DNA of 64,000 nt, from positions 1-64,000 of the forward strand of contig JAFXLG010000044.1 in NCBI GenBank assembly GCA_017531305.1, read 5' to 3'. Both the position numbers and the translations under genes were made by a program. A model generated the notes under the pieces. That model was not told where the DNA came from and ran no database searches. It was given only the letters and a program-made list of their open reading frames with translations. This stretch comes from Alistipes sp. GTDB lineage: Bacteria; Bacteroidota; Bacteroidia; Bacteroidales; Rikenellaceae. Position 1 is the stretch's first letter, and every line of letters starts with the position of its first letter. Positions 1 to 16,498 of this stretch are shown in pieces.

Positions 1-17
1 TGGAACAAAAGAGTTCT

Positions 18-131
<114 letters not shown>

Positions 132-132
132 C

Positions 133-169
133 AAGCCGAGTTGGATTATTCCGACTCGGCTTTCTTTTT
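133..169 (+). terminator. rRNA operon terminator
   Basis: A hairpin pairs 133-145 with 150-162 (13 base pairs, one of them a T-G wobble, loop 146-149) and is followed by a T-rich tract at 161-169. It starts two bases after the 5S end, as expected of an intrinsic terminator for the rRNA operon. Confidence 0.9.
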
Positions 170-227
170 GTGCATAGCGGAGTGCGATAGTTATATAGTA
201 ATGCATACTGCCGATTATACCATATAG

Positions 228-261
228 AGCCGAGTCGGAAAACCAACGGCTTGAAGAGGCG
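228..261 (-). repeat. Inverted imperfect copy of the 5S end and terminator
   Basis: Read on the minus strand, this stretch repeats 124-162: the first 15 bases are identical, two bases (AG) are missing, TTGG is kept, the loop is changed, and the last 10 bases (CGACTCGGCT) are identical. It faces the real copy about 65 bases away. It may act as a weak stop for leftward transcription of the methyltransferase gene, or be a scar of recombination at the rRNA operon; the sequence cannot decide. Confidence 0.75.
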
Positions 262-292
262 TTCCGCCATCGATATTGACATTCCCCCTAAA

Positions 293-313
293 TCCCCCTT
301 TGTCAAAGGGGGA
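293..313. repeat. Short G/C palindrome, REP-like
   Basis: TCCCCCTTT (293-301) and AAAGGGGGA (305-313) are perfectly complementary around a three-base loop. Hairpins with this sequence are a common intergenic repeat type in many bacteria. It lies 67 bases past the stop of the methyltransferase gene and could help end that transcript. No second copy was noticed in the window. Confidence 0.6.
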
Positions 314-380
314 CTATAAATGTTGGTGCTATTCAGCTATTGCACTATGCTTTGTATTATATACTATGCTGAAGTGTAGG

Positions 381-2777
381 TTATCTTTTTAGAAATTCAT
401 ATGCGTATGCCTTTATCTCGATTTTACGAGCTAAAATGCTTAATTTGTCTCTTAGCTGTTTAATTAATACCTGATATTGAGGATCAGAACTGTCTTTATT
501 CATTACCCCTTTCTTATTGCGCCCTTGAAAATACTCTTTTATATCGTATAATGATGCGTTAATATTAATATTATCATGGGAGTGATAATACTTCCAAAGC
601 ATTAAACCTGCGTGATATACTTCTTCTGCTTCCTTCGATAGATTTAAGGCAGTTCTTCTTGTATTTAATAATTTAGACATAAAGTTGCTTTCAAAACAAT
701 CTTTTGAGTTTATCTCTTTTTCTGAGAATGGAATCCAGTGGTTAGTGCCGTGTTGTGACGTTATACGATTCTGTCCATGAAATAACATGTATATTATACA
801 GTCATTATGGAAATCTAAGTCAGTTTTATATTGTTTATTAGGAGATAAAAATTGATCTCTATCGTTAAGCCATGTAGCTTCAATGCAATAGCGTACTGAA
901 AAATATATTGCCCATTGTACGATATTTTTATCGGTTATATCTTTACAATATCTTTTTTGTTTTTGTGATAAAATTGCAAATTTCCCGTTGTTCTGAAAAT
1001 CAGATGGATAAAAACTAATTAATCCAATTCTTTTTCCTGTATAATCAAAATCTTTTACCCAAGTATTAAGACTGGCAGGGAGTTGGCAGTAAAAAGTTTT
1101 TGTTCCAATAGCTTGTATATCTTTATCATATATATCTGCAATAACAGACTCGTATGTTTGTGGTGTTGATGTATCCCAAATGAAAAATCCAATAGGGAAA
1201 TTACCATCGACATTATCAAATATGAATGAAGGAACAATAAAAATTTTTTTGAGTGTACTCGAAAAAATTTTGCGAAAATCCGCAAAATTTTGTGCTTGCA
1301 GAATTTTCAAAGTTGAAAATTCTGCAAGCAAACATCCTCCAATTTCTTGGTGAATACGAATGAAAAATTGTGCAAATAATTCATTTGAAGCTTTACCTAG
1401 CAAATGCTTATAACTTTTTGCAACCATAGTGTTTGTTGCAACATTAGCCTTATTTTGCCCAGTCCCAGTTATTGTTTTTGCAGACGTAGCTTCAGCATAT
1501 GGAGGGTTGATATATATAATCAAGTGTTTCCTTTTATCTTTATCATTGATAATATCTTGTAATCCTTGTGGCAATTTTGAAAAAGGATCATTAAGAAAAT
1601 CAAATTGGAATATATGACTATCTAGCAAATTCGCTCCGTTCTTGACTCTGTCATGCATGACATCAACATCTGCTTGATCTAATGTTGATGCCCAAATCTG
1701 ATGTTTATTAGATAATCCATTTAATAGATTTCCTGTACCAGCAGCACAATCCCAAATATAATATTCATCTTGCCAATCTTCTCCTAATGCATCCGCAAGA
1801 TATTTCTGAGATAATTCGACACAAGATTGAGGAGTGAAGAACGAACCTTTACGTTCTCTTACATCGGGAGCAACCAGTAAGTCTCGTCTTTTCGCAATAT
1901 AATCCCAGTATTCCTTTTTAGGCGGGCGAATGTATCTGTTCCAAAAAATATTATGAGCAACTCTGTTATCATTAAATTGGGCTGAGGACCTGTTTGCTAA
2001 TCCTAATGCATCTTCTTTACGATCTAACTCATAATGGTCTTGTTGCAGTAAGACAAATAGTTTTTCTTTGATACTTATATTATCCTTTGAAAATATGTCG
2101 GCTAAATAAAAATCGGCATCAATAATATTTGCCTGCTTAGCCTTCTCCCAATTTACAACTATAGTAGGTTTGACTTCTTTAAGCCATTTTTGATAAATTG
2201 CTACGAAATTATTTTTATCAATCTTAATTTTCGCAATTTGAGATTTACCTACAATAAAATTCTGCTTGATAAATTTACGAAGTTCTTTATCATCACGATC
2301 ATAGTAAAATAGATATAACCCTTGTTCGATTATTTCCTTAACTTGTTTATATACTAATTGAAATTCTTTAGTTTCATGGTCTGATGGCGTAATATTCCAA
2401 TTAAAATCAGATAATGAGAATATGTCCATTACTTTATTATATGGGATAAAACCAATCTTTTCAGCATCGAATGCTCCAAGAAATGCAGGCGGTAAATGTT
2501 GATCGAAGGTCCTTGCTTTACCAATGGTTAGTATTAGCTGAACGAAGGACTTGTATATATCCTTTCTGCAACCAGATTTTGCTTCTGCCCATAATAATGA
2601 TTCTGCTATCGTATATCTACTAGTATCAAATAGAACAGCGTCATTTGATGCAGATTTTGCTATAGCAATGCAAAAATCTATTTTACCTATTATTTTTGTA
2701 TTATCATAAGTTGAGAAATAATCATGTGCAACTTTATTTTTCAATTCTTCTTCAAGAATATTACTATCGTATGCCAT
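381..2777 (-). CDS. Fused restriction nuclease and N6-adenine DNA methyltransferase (Type IIG-like)
   Basis: A 798-residue protein. Near the N-terminus, D34 (GKIDFC) and E65-x-K67 (LLWAEAK) fit a PD-(D/E)xK nuclease core. The middle carries SAM-binding motif I (DCAAGTGNLL, about residue 345) and catalytic motif IV (NPPY, about 422) typical of N6-adenine methylases. The C-terminal 370 residues would hold target recognition. I start it at MAYDSN: a good promoter lies 33-63 bases upstream, while the longer frame (to 2852) would begin upstream of that promoter. The gene is solitary, visibly richer in A+T than its neighbours and next to an rRNA operon, all signs of transfer. Two perfect palindromes lie inside it (1264-1330). 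Target sequence and nuclease activity are not shown by sequence. Confidence 0.85.
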   Translation of the reverse strand: MAYDSNILEEELKNKVAHDYFSTYDNTKIIGKIDFCIAIAKSASNDAVLFDTSRYTIAESLLWAEAKSGCRKDIYKSFVQLILTIGKARTFDQHLPPAFLGAFDAEKIGFIPYNKVMDIFSLSDFNWNITPSDHETKEFQLVYKQVKEIIEQGLYLFYYDRDDKELRKFIKQNFIVGKSQIAKIKIDKNNFVAIYQKWLKEVKPTIVVNWEKAKQANIIDADFYLADIFSKDNISIKEKLFVLLQQDHYELDRKEDALGLANRSSAQFNDNRVAHNIFWNRYIRPPKKEYWDYIAKRRDLLVAPDVRERKGSFFTPQSCVELSQKYLADALGEDWQDEYYIWDCAAGTGNLLNGLSNKHQIWASTLDQADVDVMHDRVKNGANLLDSHIFQFDFLNDPFSKLPQGLQDIINDKDKRKHLIIYINPPYAEATSAKTITGTGQNKANVATNTMVAKSYKHLLGKASNELFAQFFIRIHQEIGGCLLAEFSTLKILQAQNFADFRKIFSSTLKKIFIVPSFIFDNVDGNFPIGFFIWDTSTPQTYESVIADIYDKDIQAIGTKTFYCQLPASLNTWVKDFDYTGKRIGLISFYPSDFQNNGKFAILSQKQKRYCKDITDKNIVQWAIYFSVRYCIEATWLNDRDQFLSPNKQYKTDLDFHNDCIIYMLFHGQNRITSQHGTNHWIPFSEKEINSKDCFESNFMSKLLNTRRTALNLSKEAEEVYHAGLMLWKYYHSHDNININASLYDIKEYFQGRNKKGVMNKDSSDPQYQVLIKQLRDKLSILARKIEIKAYAYEFLKR
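1264..1330. repeat. Two adjacent perfect inverted repeats inside the methyltransferase gene
   Basis: First: 1264-1274 pairs with 1281-1291 (11 bp, loop of 6). Second: 1293-1310 pairs with 1313-1330 (18 bp, loop of 2). Both are perfect and one base apart, within coding sequence between the NPPY motif and the C-terminal domain. They could form a DNA cruciform or a strong mRNA hairpin, or result from template-switch repair. Confidence 0.9.
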
Positions 2778-2809
2778 AATATAGTGTTTGGTTGTTAGGT
2801 CTACTGTTA

Positions 2810-2840
2810 CAAATATAATAATTCTATCTCTAAAAACAAA
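2810..2840 (-). promoter_or_regulatory. Promoter of the nuclease-methyltransferase gene
   Basis: On the minus strand TTTG (2840-2837), 19 bases, then TATATTTG (2817-2810), an exact Bacteroidota-type promoter. Transcription would start near 2803, about 25 bases before the chosen start codon. The -33 TTTG sits in the T-tract of the neighbouring terminator. Confidence 0.75.
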
Positions 2841-2866
2841 ACCGCCAAGCATTACGCTTGGCGGTT
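2831..2866 (-). terminator. Terminator of the xylan-degradation operon
   Basis: 2840-2850 pairs with 2856-2866 (11 bp, loop ATTAC), followed on the minus strand by TTTGTTTTTA. It lies 25 bases after the stop of the CE6-GH95 gene and closes the leftward operon. Confidence 0.85.
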
Positions 2867-2891
2867 ATTCGTAGAACGCTATGCCGAAGCA

Positions 2892-6134
<3,243 letters not shown>

Positions 6135-6147
6135 TCAAGTTATTCCG

Positions 6148-6186
6148 AAAAATGAACCCACTTAGCCATAGTGGGAAGTGGGCTCA
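6148..6186 (-). terminator. Partial terminator between the GH97 and CE6-GH95 genes
   Basis: 6153-6163 pairs with 6176-6186 with one mismatch, loop of 12, followed on the minus strand by five T. It stands inside the operon and could lower expression of the last gene or protect the 3' end of the upstream message. Confidence 0.55.
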
Positions 6187-6203
6187 TTGTAGATTTATTA
6201 ATG

Positions 6204-8153
6204 TTAATTCTCAAGCAATACACCACCGTTGCATGGGATTGTTATCTCCACCTCGTGGTTCTTCTTGATCTTAAGTTCGCTCACCGAGCCGTTTAACTGC
6301 TCATCGTCAGAGTAGAGTGTAACCTTCTTGCCACTCTCGAACATAGGGAGTGTAACCTTCACCTTCAAAGTCTCCTTCTGAGCATTTACTCCAGCTACAT
6401 ACCACTTGTCACCGTGACGGCGAGCCATGATAACATACTTACCTGGGTAACCGTCAATGAAGCGTACCTCATCCCACAACGTAGGGACTCTCTTCATAAA
6501 TCCGATAGCCCACTCAGGTGCATCTGTTAAGTTATTTGGCGCAAGAGCGAAGTGCTGAATAGGGCTCTGGAACATCACTGCAGTAGCCAATGCAAAGACA
6601 TCCGAGGTGCGGCGTTTACTGCCTCGAGGACCATTGTTGGCGTTGTAGAACTTATTGAGTGCGCTACCGCCAAAGTCCATGCTACCCACCGTATTGCGGA
6701 TAAATGGGTGCAGACATGCGTTGAAAGCCTCGTTGTCGCAGCTACCCTGTGAGAAGTGCAGGTTCTCACTTGCCAATACCGCCTCGCTCGATGCGTAGTT
6801 AGGATACATGCGCTCCCAGCCACGTGGTAAAGTACAACCGTGGAATACACAAAGGATTCCATACTCGTTTGCATCAGCCAAGATATCCTCATAGAGTTGC
6901 ATTGTCATCTGCTTGTCACCTCCGAAGAAGTCAACCTTGATACCGCGGATACCAATGCTCTGCATCCACTTCATCTCCTTGCGGCGTGCTATGATGTTGT
7001 TCATAATGCCACGAGGACCCTGTGGCGCATCGTTCCAATAACCGTTAGAGTTATACCACAAGAATAGAGCAACGCCCTTCTCCTTAGCGTAGCGAGCCAA
7101 CTCCTCGACCTTCTCCTTGCCGATCTGAGTATCCCACAATGCATCTACCAATACTGTCTCATAGCCCATGGCTGCTGTGAAGTCGATATAACGCTTCTGC
7201 TCGTTGAAGTTTGTGCTACCATCCATACCGATGATCCAGCTCCACGATCCTGCGCCATATTTAAACTCCTGCGAAGCCTCGTAAAGTGGCTTAACCAAGT
7301 CGAATGGAACGGTAGTCTCCATAATTGGAGCCAATGTCGCACCTAAAGTGATTGTACGCCATGGAGTCTCACCAGGCAATGGAATACCAGGAGCTGCTGT
7401 GCCGTTGCCGTTGTTCTCAGTCTGCTGAGGATAGCCGATAGTATAAAGACCATCCTTGTGACCCATCAAACGGCTTGCACAATAAGCACTGCTCACACCT
7501 GTCTCCGAGATCAAAATCCAACCGTTGTCGTTGTTCTTGAAAAGACAAGGGAATGTATAACCCTCGCCCCAACCATTCTTACCGATGGCATCATCGACCG
7601 TATAGCCTGTCTCATAGCTTGGATACGTGCGGGCAAATCCGCCCATAGGCTTCACCTGTGGGCAAAGGAATGTAGTGCTACCCTGAGGCATCAAGAATCC
7701 TGTTGCCTCGCTCTCTACCACACAAGCACGTGTGTCGCGCTGCTGGTACATGCGATATTTCAGTGCAACGTCACGATCTGATACACGGAATACAATGTCG
7801 TAGATAGGTCTGTTGCCTTTGACGAATGTCATAACGGCTTCGGTAGCCTTGTAATCTACTTTGCTCTGCTTGATAGTCTTTACCGAGTATTGCTCCTCAA
7901 TAAGGCGTGGCGCAACCTTCTCTGGCTGCATAGTCATACCCTCGGTGTAATCTCCGATATTGGTCTTAAGACCGAGTGGAGACTTTAGGATAAACTCCTT
8001 ACCATCGTAATCAACCTTGTAGTTTGGCTTACCGTCCTGATCCGATACGGTAACTACGATCTTGCCATCAGGGCTGTTGAATTTTCTCTCCTCAGCCTGT
8101 GAAGGTGCGGTAAGCATTACTCCCGCAGCCAACATAAATAAAAATTTCTTCAT
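6204..8153 (-). CDS. GH97 glycoside hydrolase, retaining alpha-galactosidase type
   Basis: A 649-residue exported protein (signal peptide to about residue 20, APSQA) of normal GH97 length. The N-terminal beta-sandwich (to about 280) is followed by a TIM barrel and a C-terminal beta domain. D408 in GIKVDFF matches the nucleophile of retaining GH97 alpha-galactosidases; inverting members (SusB type) lack it and use two glutamates instead. E457 or E463 (SSEAVLASEN) would be the acid/base. In a xylan operon it may take alpha-galactose from xylan side chains. It starts 11 bases after the GH43 stop codon, so the two are co-transcribed. Substrate is inferred from family and context. Confidence 0.9.
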   Translation of the reverse strand: MKKFLFMLAAGVMLTAPSQAEERKFNSPDGKIVVTVSDQDGKPNYKVDYDGKEFILKSPLGLKTNIGDYTEGMTMQPEKVAPRLIEEQYSVKTIKQSKVDYKATEAVMTFVKGNRPIYDIVFRVSDRDVALKYRMYQQRDTRACVVESEATGFLMPQGSTTFLCPQVKPMGGFARTYPSYETGYTVDDAIGKNGWGEGYTFPCLFKNNDNGWILISETGVSSAYCASRLMGHKDGLYTIGYPQQTENNGNGTAAPGIPLPGETPWRTITLGATLAPIMETTVPFDLVKPLYEASQEFKYGAGSWSWIIGMDGSTNFNEQKRYIDFTAAMGYETVLVDALWDTQIGKEKVEELARYAKEKGVALFLWYNSNGYWNDAPQGPRGIMNNIIARRKEMKWMQSIGIRGIKVDFFGGDKQMTMQLYEDILADANEYGILCVFHGCTLPRGWERMYPNYASSEAVLASENLHFSQGSCDNEAFNACLHPFIRNTVGSMDFGGSALNKFYNANNGPRGSKRRTSDVFALATAVMFQSPIQHFALAPNNLTDAPEWAIGFMKRVPTLWDEVRFIDGYPGKYVIMARRHGDKWYVAGVNAQKETLKVKVTLPMFESGKKVTLYSDDEQLNGSVSELKIKKNHEVEITIPCNGGVLLEN

Positions 8154-8164
8154 ATCGTTAAGTT

Positions 8165-9136
8165 TTATTTTTGCTCTACATATTTCATCGTGCCGTCAGG
8201 ATTGTAATGCAGCTCCTCTACACAAACCGAGCGGCGACCGATAGCTCCCTTTATGCCGTCAATCGTAAGGACTGCGTTGTGATAGAACAAGTACCACTTA
8301 TCCTTGTACTCTACAATTCCAGGGTGGATGGTAAAGCTATTCTCTGCCTCACCTGTCAAGACTCCCTTGTATTCCCAAGGTCCCTCCATGCTCTTCGAAG
8401 TGGCATAGGCGATTGTCTCTCTGCCACGTCCCATGCTGGCGTATGTGAGATAGTAGAGATCGCCTCTTTTATGAAGCCATGGACCCTCCACGAAACGAGG
8501 AAGATCTACAACCTTGATGTCGCCATCCAACTCTGTTAGGTTTGGCTTGAGTTTAGCCATGAAGCAGGTGCCGTTACCCCAGCAAAGCCAAGCCTCATCT
8601 CCCTCAATCAATACTGTAGGATCAATGTCGTTCCACCAGCCGCGTGCGCCGTTGTCGGTCATCTTGTCATGAACGAGTGGCTTGCCTATAGCATCGACAA
8701 AAGGACCTGTAGGCGAATCGCTCACCGCTACACCCACAGCCTTGCCTGTAAATGGCTCGCCAGCCTGCACGGTGGTGAAGTAGTAGAACTTACCATTCTT
8801 CTCTACCACCTGCGAAGCCCATGCTTCTCCCACAGCCCACTTGAAATCTGTAGGCTTGAGTACCGAGCCATGATCCACCCAAGTCTTCATATCCTTGGTC
8901 GAGTAACACAACCACTCTGTGATGTTAAACTCGCGACCACCCGAAGCACCATCCTGTCCCTCGTAATACTCGTCATGACCCACATAGAGATATAGTCTGC
9001 CATTGTGTACCATCGGAGCTGGATCGGCGGTAAATTTATCCTTGATCAGGGGATTCCCGTCTGCCACAAAACTCTTTTGTGAAGAGTTGCAGGCAACCAT
9101 AATAGTCGCTAAAGCCACTAAAAACAAACTTCTCAT
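8165..9136 (-). CDS. GH43 beta-xylosidase / alpha-L-arabinofuranosidase lipoprotein
   Basis: A 323-residue single-domain five-bladed propeller enzyme. The N-terminus is a lipoprotein signal with cysteine 16 (IMVACNSS), so it is probably anchored to a membrane. Catalytic triad positions are visible: general base D in FTADPAP, D in DIDPTVL, and general acid E in FVEGPWL. The nearest relative in the window is the GH43 domain of the gene at 11331-13805, with the same DPAPMVH and DSPTGPF stretches. Members act on beta-xylosides or arabinofuranosides; family alone does not tell which. It lies 5 bases after the GH10-CE1 gene and 11 before GH97. Confidence 0.9.
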   Translation of the reverse strand: MRSLFLVALATIMVACNSSQKSFVADGNPLIKDKFTADPAPMVHNGRLYLYVGHDEYYEGQDGASGGREFNITEWLCYSTKDMKTWVDHGSVLKPTDFKWAVGEAWASQVVEKNGKFYYFTTVQAGEPFTGKAVGVAVSDSPTGPFVDAIGKPLVHDKMTDNGARGWWNDIDPTVLIEGDEAWLCWGNGTCFMAKLKPNLTELDGDIKVVDLPRFVEGPWLHKRGDLYYLTYASMGRGRETIAYATSKSMEGPWEYKGVLTGEAENSFTIHPGIVEYKDKWYLFYHNAVLTIDGIKGAIGRRSVCVEELHYNPDGTMKYVEQK

Positions 9137-9141
9137 CAGCT

Positions 9142-13811
<4,670 letters not shown>

Positions 13812-14190
13812 TTATTATTTGTTGTCTTTTGCGCTTGTCGGTTATAAGCTTCTCAAAAGAAGCAATGTATAATATCCCACAATGTAAAAATACATTTTTT
13901 AAATTTGATATAGAACTTTTTTTGACTCTTTTTGTAAAATGTACGCTTTCTATTTTTCTGCAGGGTGTAAATCTTCCTCGATTCCAAATGTCTGCTTTCT
14001 GGAATCATTGATTATTAGTGTGTTATGATTTATGTTTGAGTTCGCTGCCACTGCTGCGATTCATTATTGCCTTACTCTATTGATACAATAAGAAGACCCA
14101 ATGCTGTGCCCAAAATTGCAAGTGCCATATTCCTAATTTCGTTTTTTAGGGTTAATACCAAAAAAAGCGTAAGCCCTATTCTCGTATATC

Positions 14191-14316
14191 GGATTCTGCG
14201 GTCTTGGACTACCTCACACCCTAATATACGGAACAGAGCTCACGCTGACTTGCAACGTGAGCGTCAAACTCTATTCCATCGGGTGTGATCGTGAAAGTGT
14301 CCAAGTTTCAGAATCC
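14191..14316. ncRNA. Candidate rod-shaped structured RNA (6S-like shape), strand unknown
   Basis: Four helices stack into one long rod: 14191-14198 with 14309-14316 (8 bp), 14203-14209 with 14299-14305 (7 bp), 14214-14221 with 14281-14288 (8 bp), 14230-14238 with 14269-14277 (8 of 9), capped by 14238-14244 with 14256-14262 and an 11-base loop. An asymmetric bubble (4 bases against 10) sits mid-rod. This resembles the general build of 6S RNA, but I cannot match a conserved sequence. The fold is symmetrical, so either strand may be transcribed. On the plus strand a near-promoter TAATTTCG lies at 14134-14141. It fills the 615-base gap before the xylan operon; the rest of that gap shows no gene. 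Confidence 0.45.
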
Positions 14317-14420
14317 CGAAATAAAAGTCAACGCCTGATTATATTTTTCTGTTTATGTTTTGCTCCGAAAAATCTATTTATTTGTTCGTAAAACTGTTAG
14401 CTTAAAAAATTATCGCAAAT

Positions 14421-15245
14421 CTATTTTGTCGCATCTGCAACACCACGCATATAACCGATAGACTCAGCTACACCCGGATGTGGATTACGCCAATTCTTCT
14501 CAAACTCCAAAGATACCACACCCTGATATTTGATCTGACGCAAAACCTTCAATACTGGCACGAAATCAATCACGCCGCGACCCATCTCCCATGTGCCGCC
14601 CTTCTTAGAAGCCTCGCTCTCATCCTTGATATGGATGTCGTAGATCCAAGCCTTGTATTTCTTGATATCCTTTACGATATCCTCGCCCATACGTACCGAG
14701 TGTCCCAAATCCATGCAACAACCGATTCCGAGCGATGGATCCTTATAAACCTCAGCAACCTTCTGGATGTTAGGGAATGGAGCTCCGTCTGGTCCATGAG
14801 TATGTATGGCCACCTTGATACCTGTCTCCTTAACCTTCTTGATCATGTAGTCGGTTAACTCGTAGTTGGGCACGCCGATAAACATGTCTGCTCCGTAACG
14901 CTCCGCATAAGCAAAGGCACGATCTACCTCAGCTTCCGACTTCATGTATATAGGACCAAGAATATAAGGGTTCACCTCATACTCTGCGCACTTAGCCTTA
15001 AAAGCATCCATCTGCTCTTTGGTCGAGTCCAGAGGCAACCAAAAATCCTTGATTGAGAGATATTTTACCTCCATACTCTTCAAAAATGCCAATGTCTGAT
15101 CAATGTCGTAGTTACGATATGTGTAACCAGCCACGCCGATCTTGAAATCCTCTGATCCGCGCTTTCCTTCGACTAACTGCGCATTTGCAGTAGCGAATGA
15201 AGCGACCATAACTGCAAGCATTAAAATACGAAATAACTTCTTCAT
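14421..15245 (-). CDS. Exported sugar phosphate isomerase/epimerase-like TIM-barrel protein
   Basis: A 274-residue protein with a signal peptide (to about residue 22, ATANAQ). The rest is a xylose-isomerase-like TIM barrel: probable metal ligands are the histidines of AIHTHG and DIHIKD, the aspartate of CMDLGHS and the final glutamate of SLEFEK. Such exported relatives are common in Bacteroidota beside carbohydrate genes; substrate is unknown. It is the last gene of the 18343-14421 operon, 20 bases after sdaA, although in sense it could serve sugar use like the xylan genes to its left. Confidence 0.8.
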   Translation of the reverse strand: MKKLFRILMLAVMVASFATANAQLVEGKRGSEDFKIGVAGYTYRNYDIDQTLAFLKSMEVKYLSIKDFWLPLDSTKEQMDAFKAKCAEYEVNPYILGPIYMKSEAEVDRAFAYAERYGADMFIGVPNYELTDYMIKKVKETGIKVAIHTHGPDGAPFPNIQKVAEVYKDPSLGIGCCMDLGHSVRMGEDIVKDIKKYKAWIYDIHIKDESEASKKGGTWEMGRGVIDFVPVLKVLRQIKYQGVVSLEFEKNWRNPHPGVAESIGYMRGVADATK

Positions 15246-15265
15246 TTGTTTAGTGTTTTTTGGGT

Positions 15266-16489
15266 TTATCTCTTTTTACGACTCTTCTGTTTCTGATGAT
15301 AGTGTCTTGCCAAACCTCCTTCGGCAGTCTCGCGGTAGAGGCTTGGTAGATTATGACCCGTCTCCATCATCACATCTACCACTCTATCGAAGTTTACTCG
15401 GTGCTTGCCGTCAGAAAGAATGGCAAACGTAGCCGAGTCGATAGCTCTTGCTGCAGCCACGGCATTGCGCTCGATACATGGGATTTGCACCAATCCACAT
15501 ACAGGATCGCACGTAAGTCCCAAGTGATGCTCCAAAGCCATTTCGGCAGCGTACTCAATCTGAGCTGGAGTACCGCCCATCAGCTGACAAGCAGCCGCAG
15601 CAGCCATGGCGCACGCCACACCGATCTCAGCCTGACAACCTGCCTCAGCACCCGAAATCGAAGCGTTGGTTTTGGCTATATTACCGAACAATCCTGCTGT
15701 AGCCAGAGCTCGCTTGATTCGTATCGGGCGGTAGTCATTTACCTGCGATAGATGATACAATACGGCTGGCAGCACACCGCACGATCCGCACGTTGGAGCC
15801 GTTACCACAACTCCACCCGAAGCATTCTCTTCTGCCGTAGCCAAAGCGTAGGCATATAGCTGACAACGGTTGCTCACATTAGGTCCATACTCTTTGGATT
15901 TAACCCAATAGGTACAAGCCTTACGCGCCACCTTTAATCCGCCAGGCAACACTCCGTCATTGTTCAGACCATTGTCTATCGTGTCGCACATTGTCTTCCA
16001 GATCATCTCCAGATAATCCCAAATATCCTCCGACTCGCTATCCTGCACATACTCCCAAAGAGTCTTGCCCTCTTGGTCACACCAAGCCAAGATCTCCTCG
16101 ATGCTACCCATTGGATATACCGTCTGACTCTTATGTATTGGCATTTCGGGGCTGGCGATGGTACCTCCGCCAATACTGTAGATTGTCCACTCATCTACCA
16201 CCTTCTCATCCTTGATTGCTTCGAAGAACATTCCATTGGTGTGATACTCGTGTACTATATCTGCACGCCATACGATCTCTGTCGGTGCTACAGGCTCCAA
16301 TACCTTGCATATTGCATAGTCGGTAAGGTGTCCCTTGCCCGTAGCAGCCAATGATCCATAGAGTGTCACGCGGAAGCGATCAACCTCCCCTTGGCGAGCC
16401 AAGAACTGTTCTGCCGCCTTCTTAGGTCCCATAGTATGGCTACTCGATGGACCATTACCAACCTTATATAACTCTTTTAATGACTCCAT
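15266..16489 (-). CDS. sdaA: L-serine ammonia-lyase (iron-sulfur L-serine dehydratase)
   Basis: A 407-residue single-chain enzyme turning L-serine into pyruvate and ammonia in the cytoplasm. The N-terminal beta domain has GPSSSHTMGP, the alpha domain has the cysteines expected to hold the [4Fe-4S] cluster (PTCGSCG, LTCDPVCG, IPCIERN). Length is slightly below the 450-460 usual for the one-chain form. It is 9 bases downstream of ppa and 20 upstream of the isomerase-like gene, so all are probably on one message. Confidence 0.95.
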   Translation of the reverse strand: MESLKELYKVGNGPSSSHTMGPKKAAEQFLARQGEVDRFRVTLYGSLAATGKGHLTDYAICKVLEPVAPTEIVWRADIVHEYHTNGMFFEAIKDEKVVDEWTIYSIGGGTIASPEMPIHKSQTVYPMGSIEEILAWCDQEGKTLWEYVQDSESEDIWDYLEMIWKTMCDTIDNGLNNDGVLPGGLKVARKACTYWVKSKEYGPNVSNRCQLYAYALATAEENASGGVVVTAPTCGSCGVLPAVLYHLSQVNDYRPIRIKRALATAGLFGNIAKTNASISGAEAGCQAEIGVACAMAAAAACQLMGGTPAQIEYAAEMALEHHLGLTCDPVCGLVQIPCIERNAVAAARAIDSATFAILSDGKHRVNFDRVVDVMMETGHNLPSLYRETAEGGLARHYHQKQKSRKKR

Positions 16490-16498
16490 ATTTATTGT

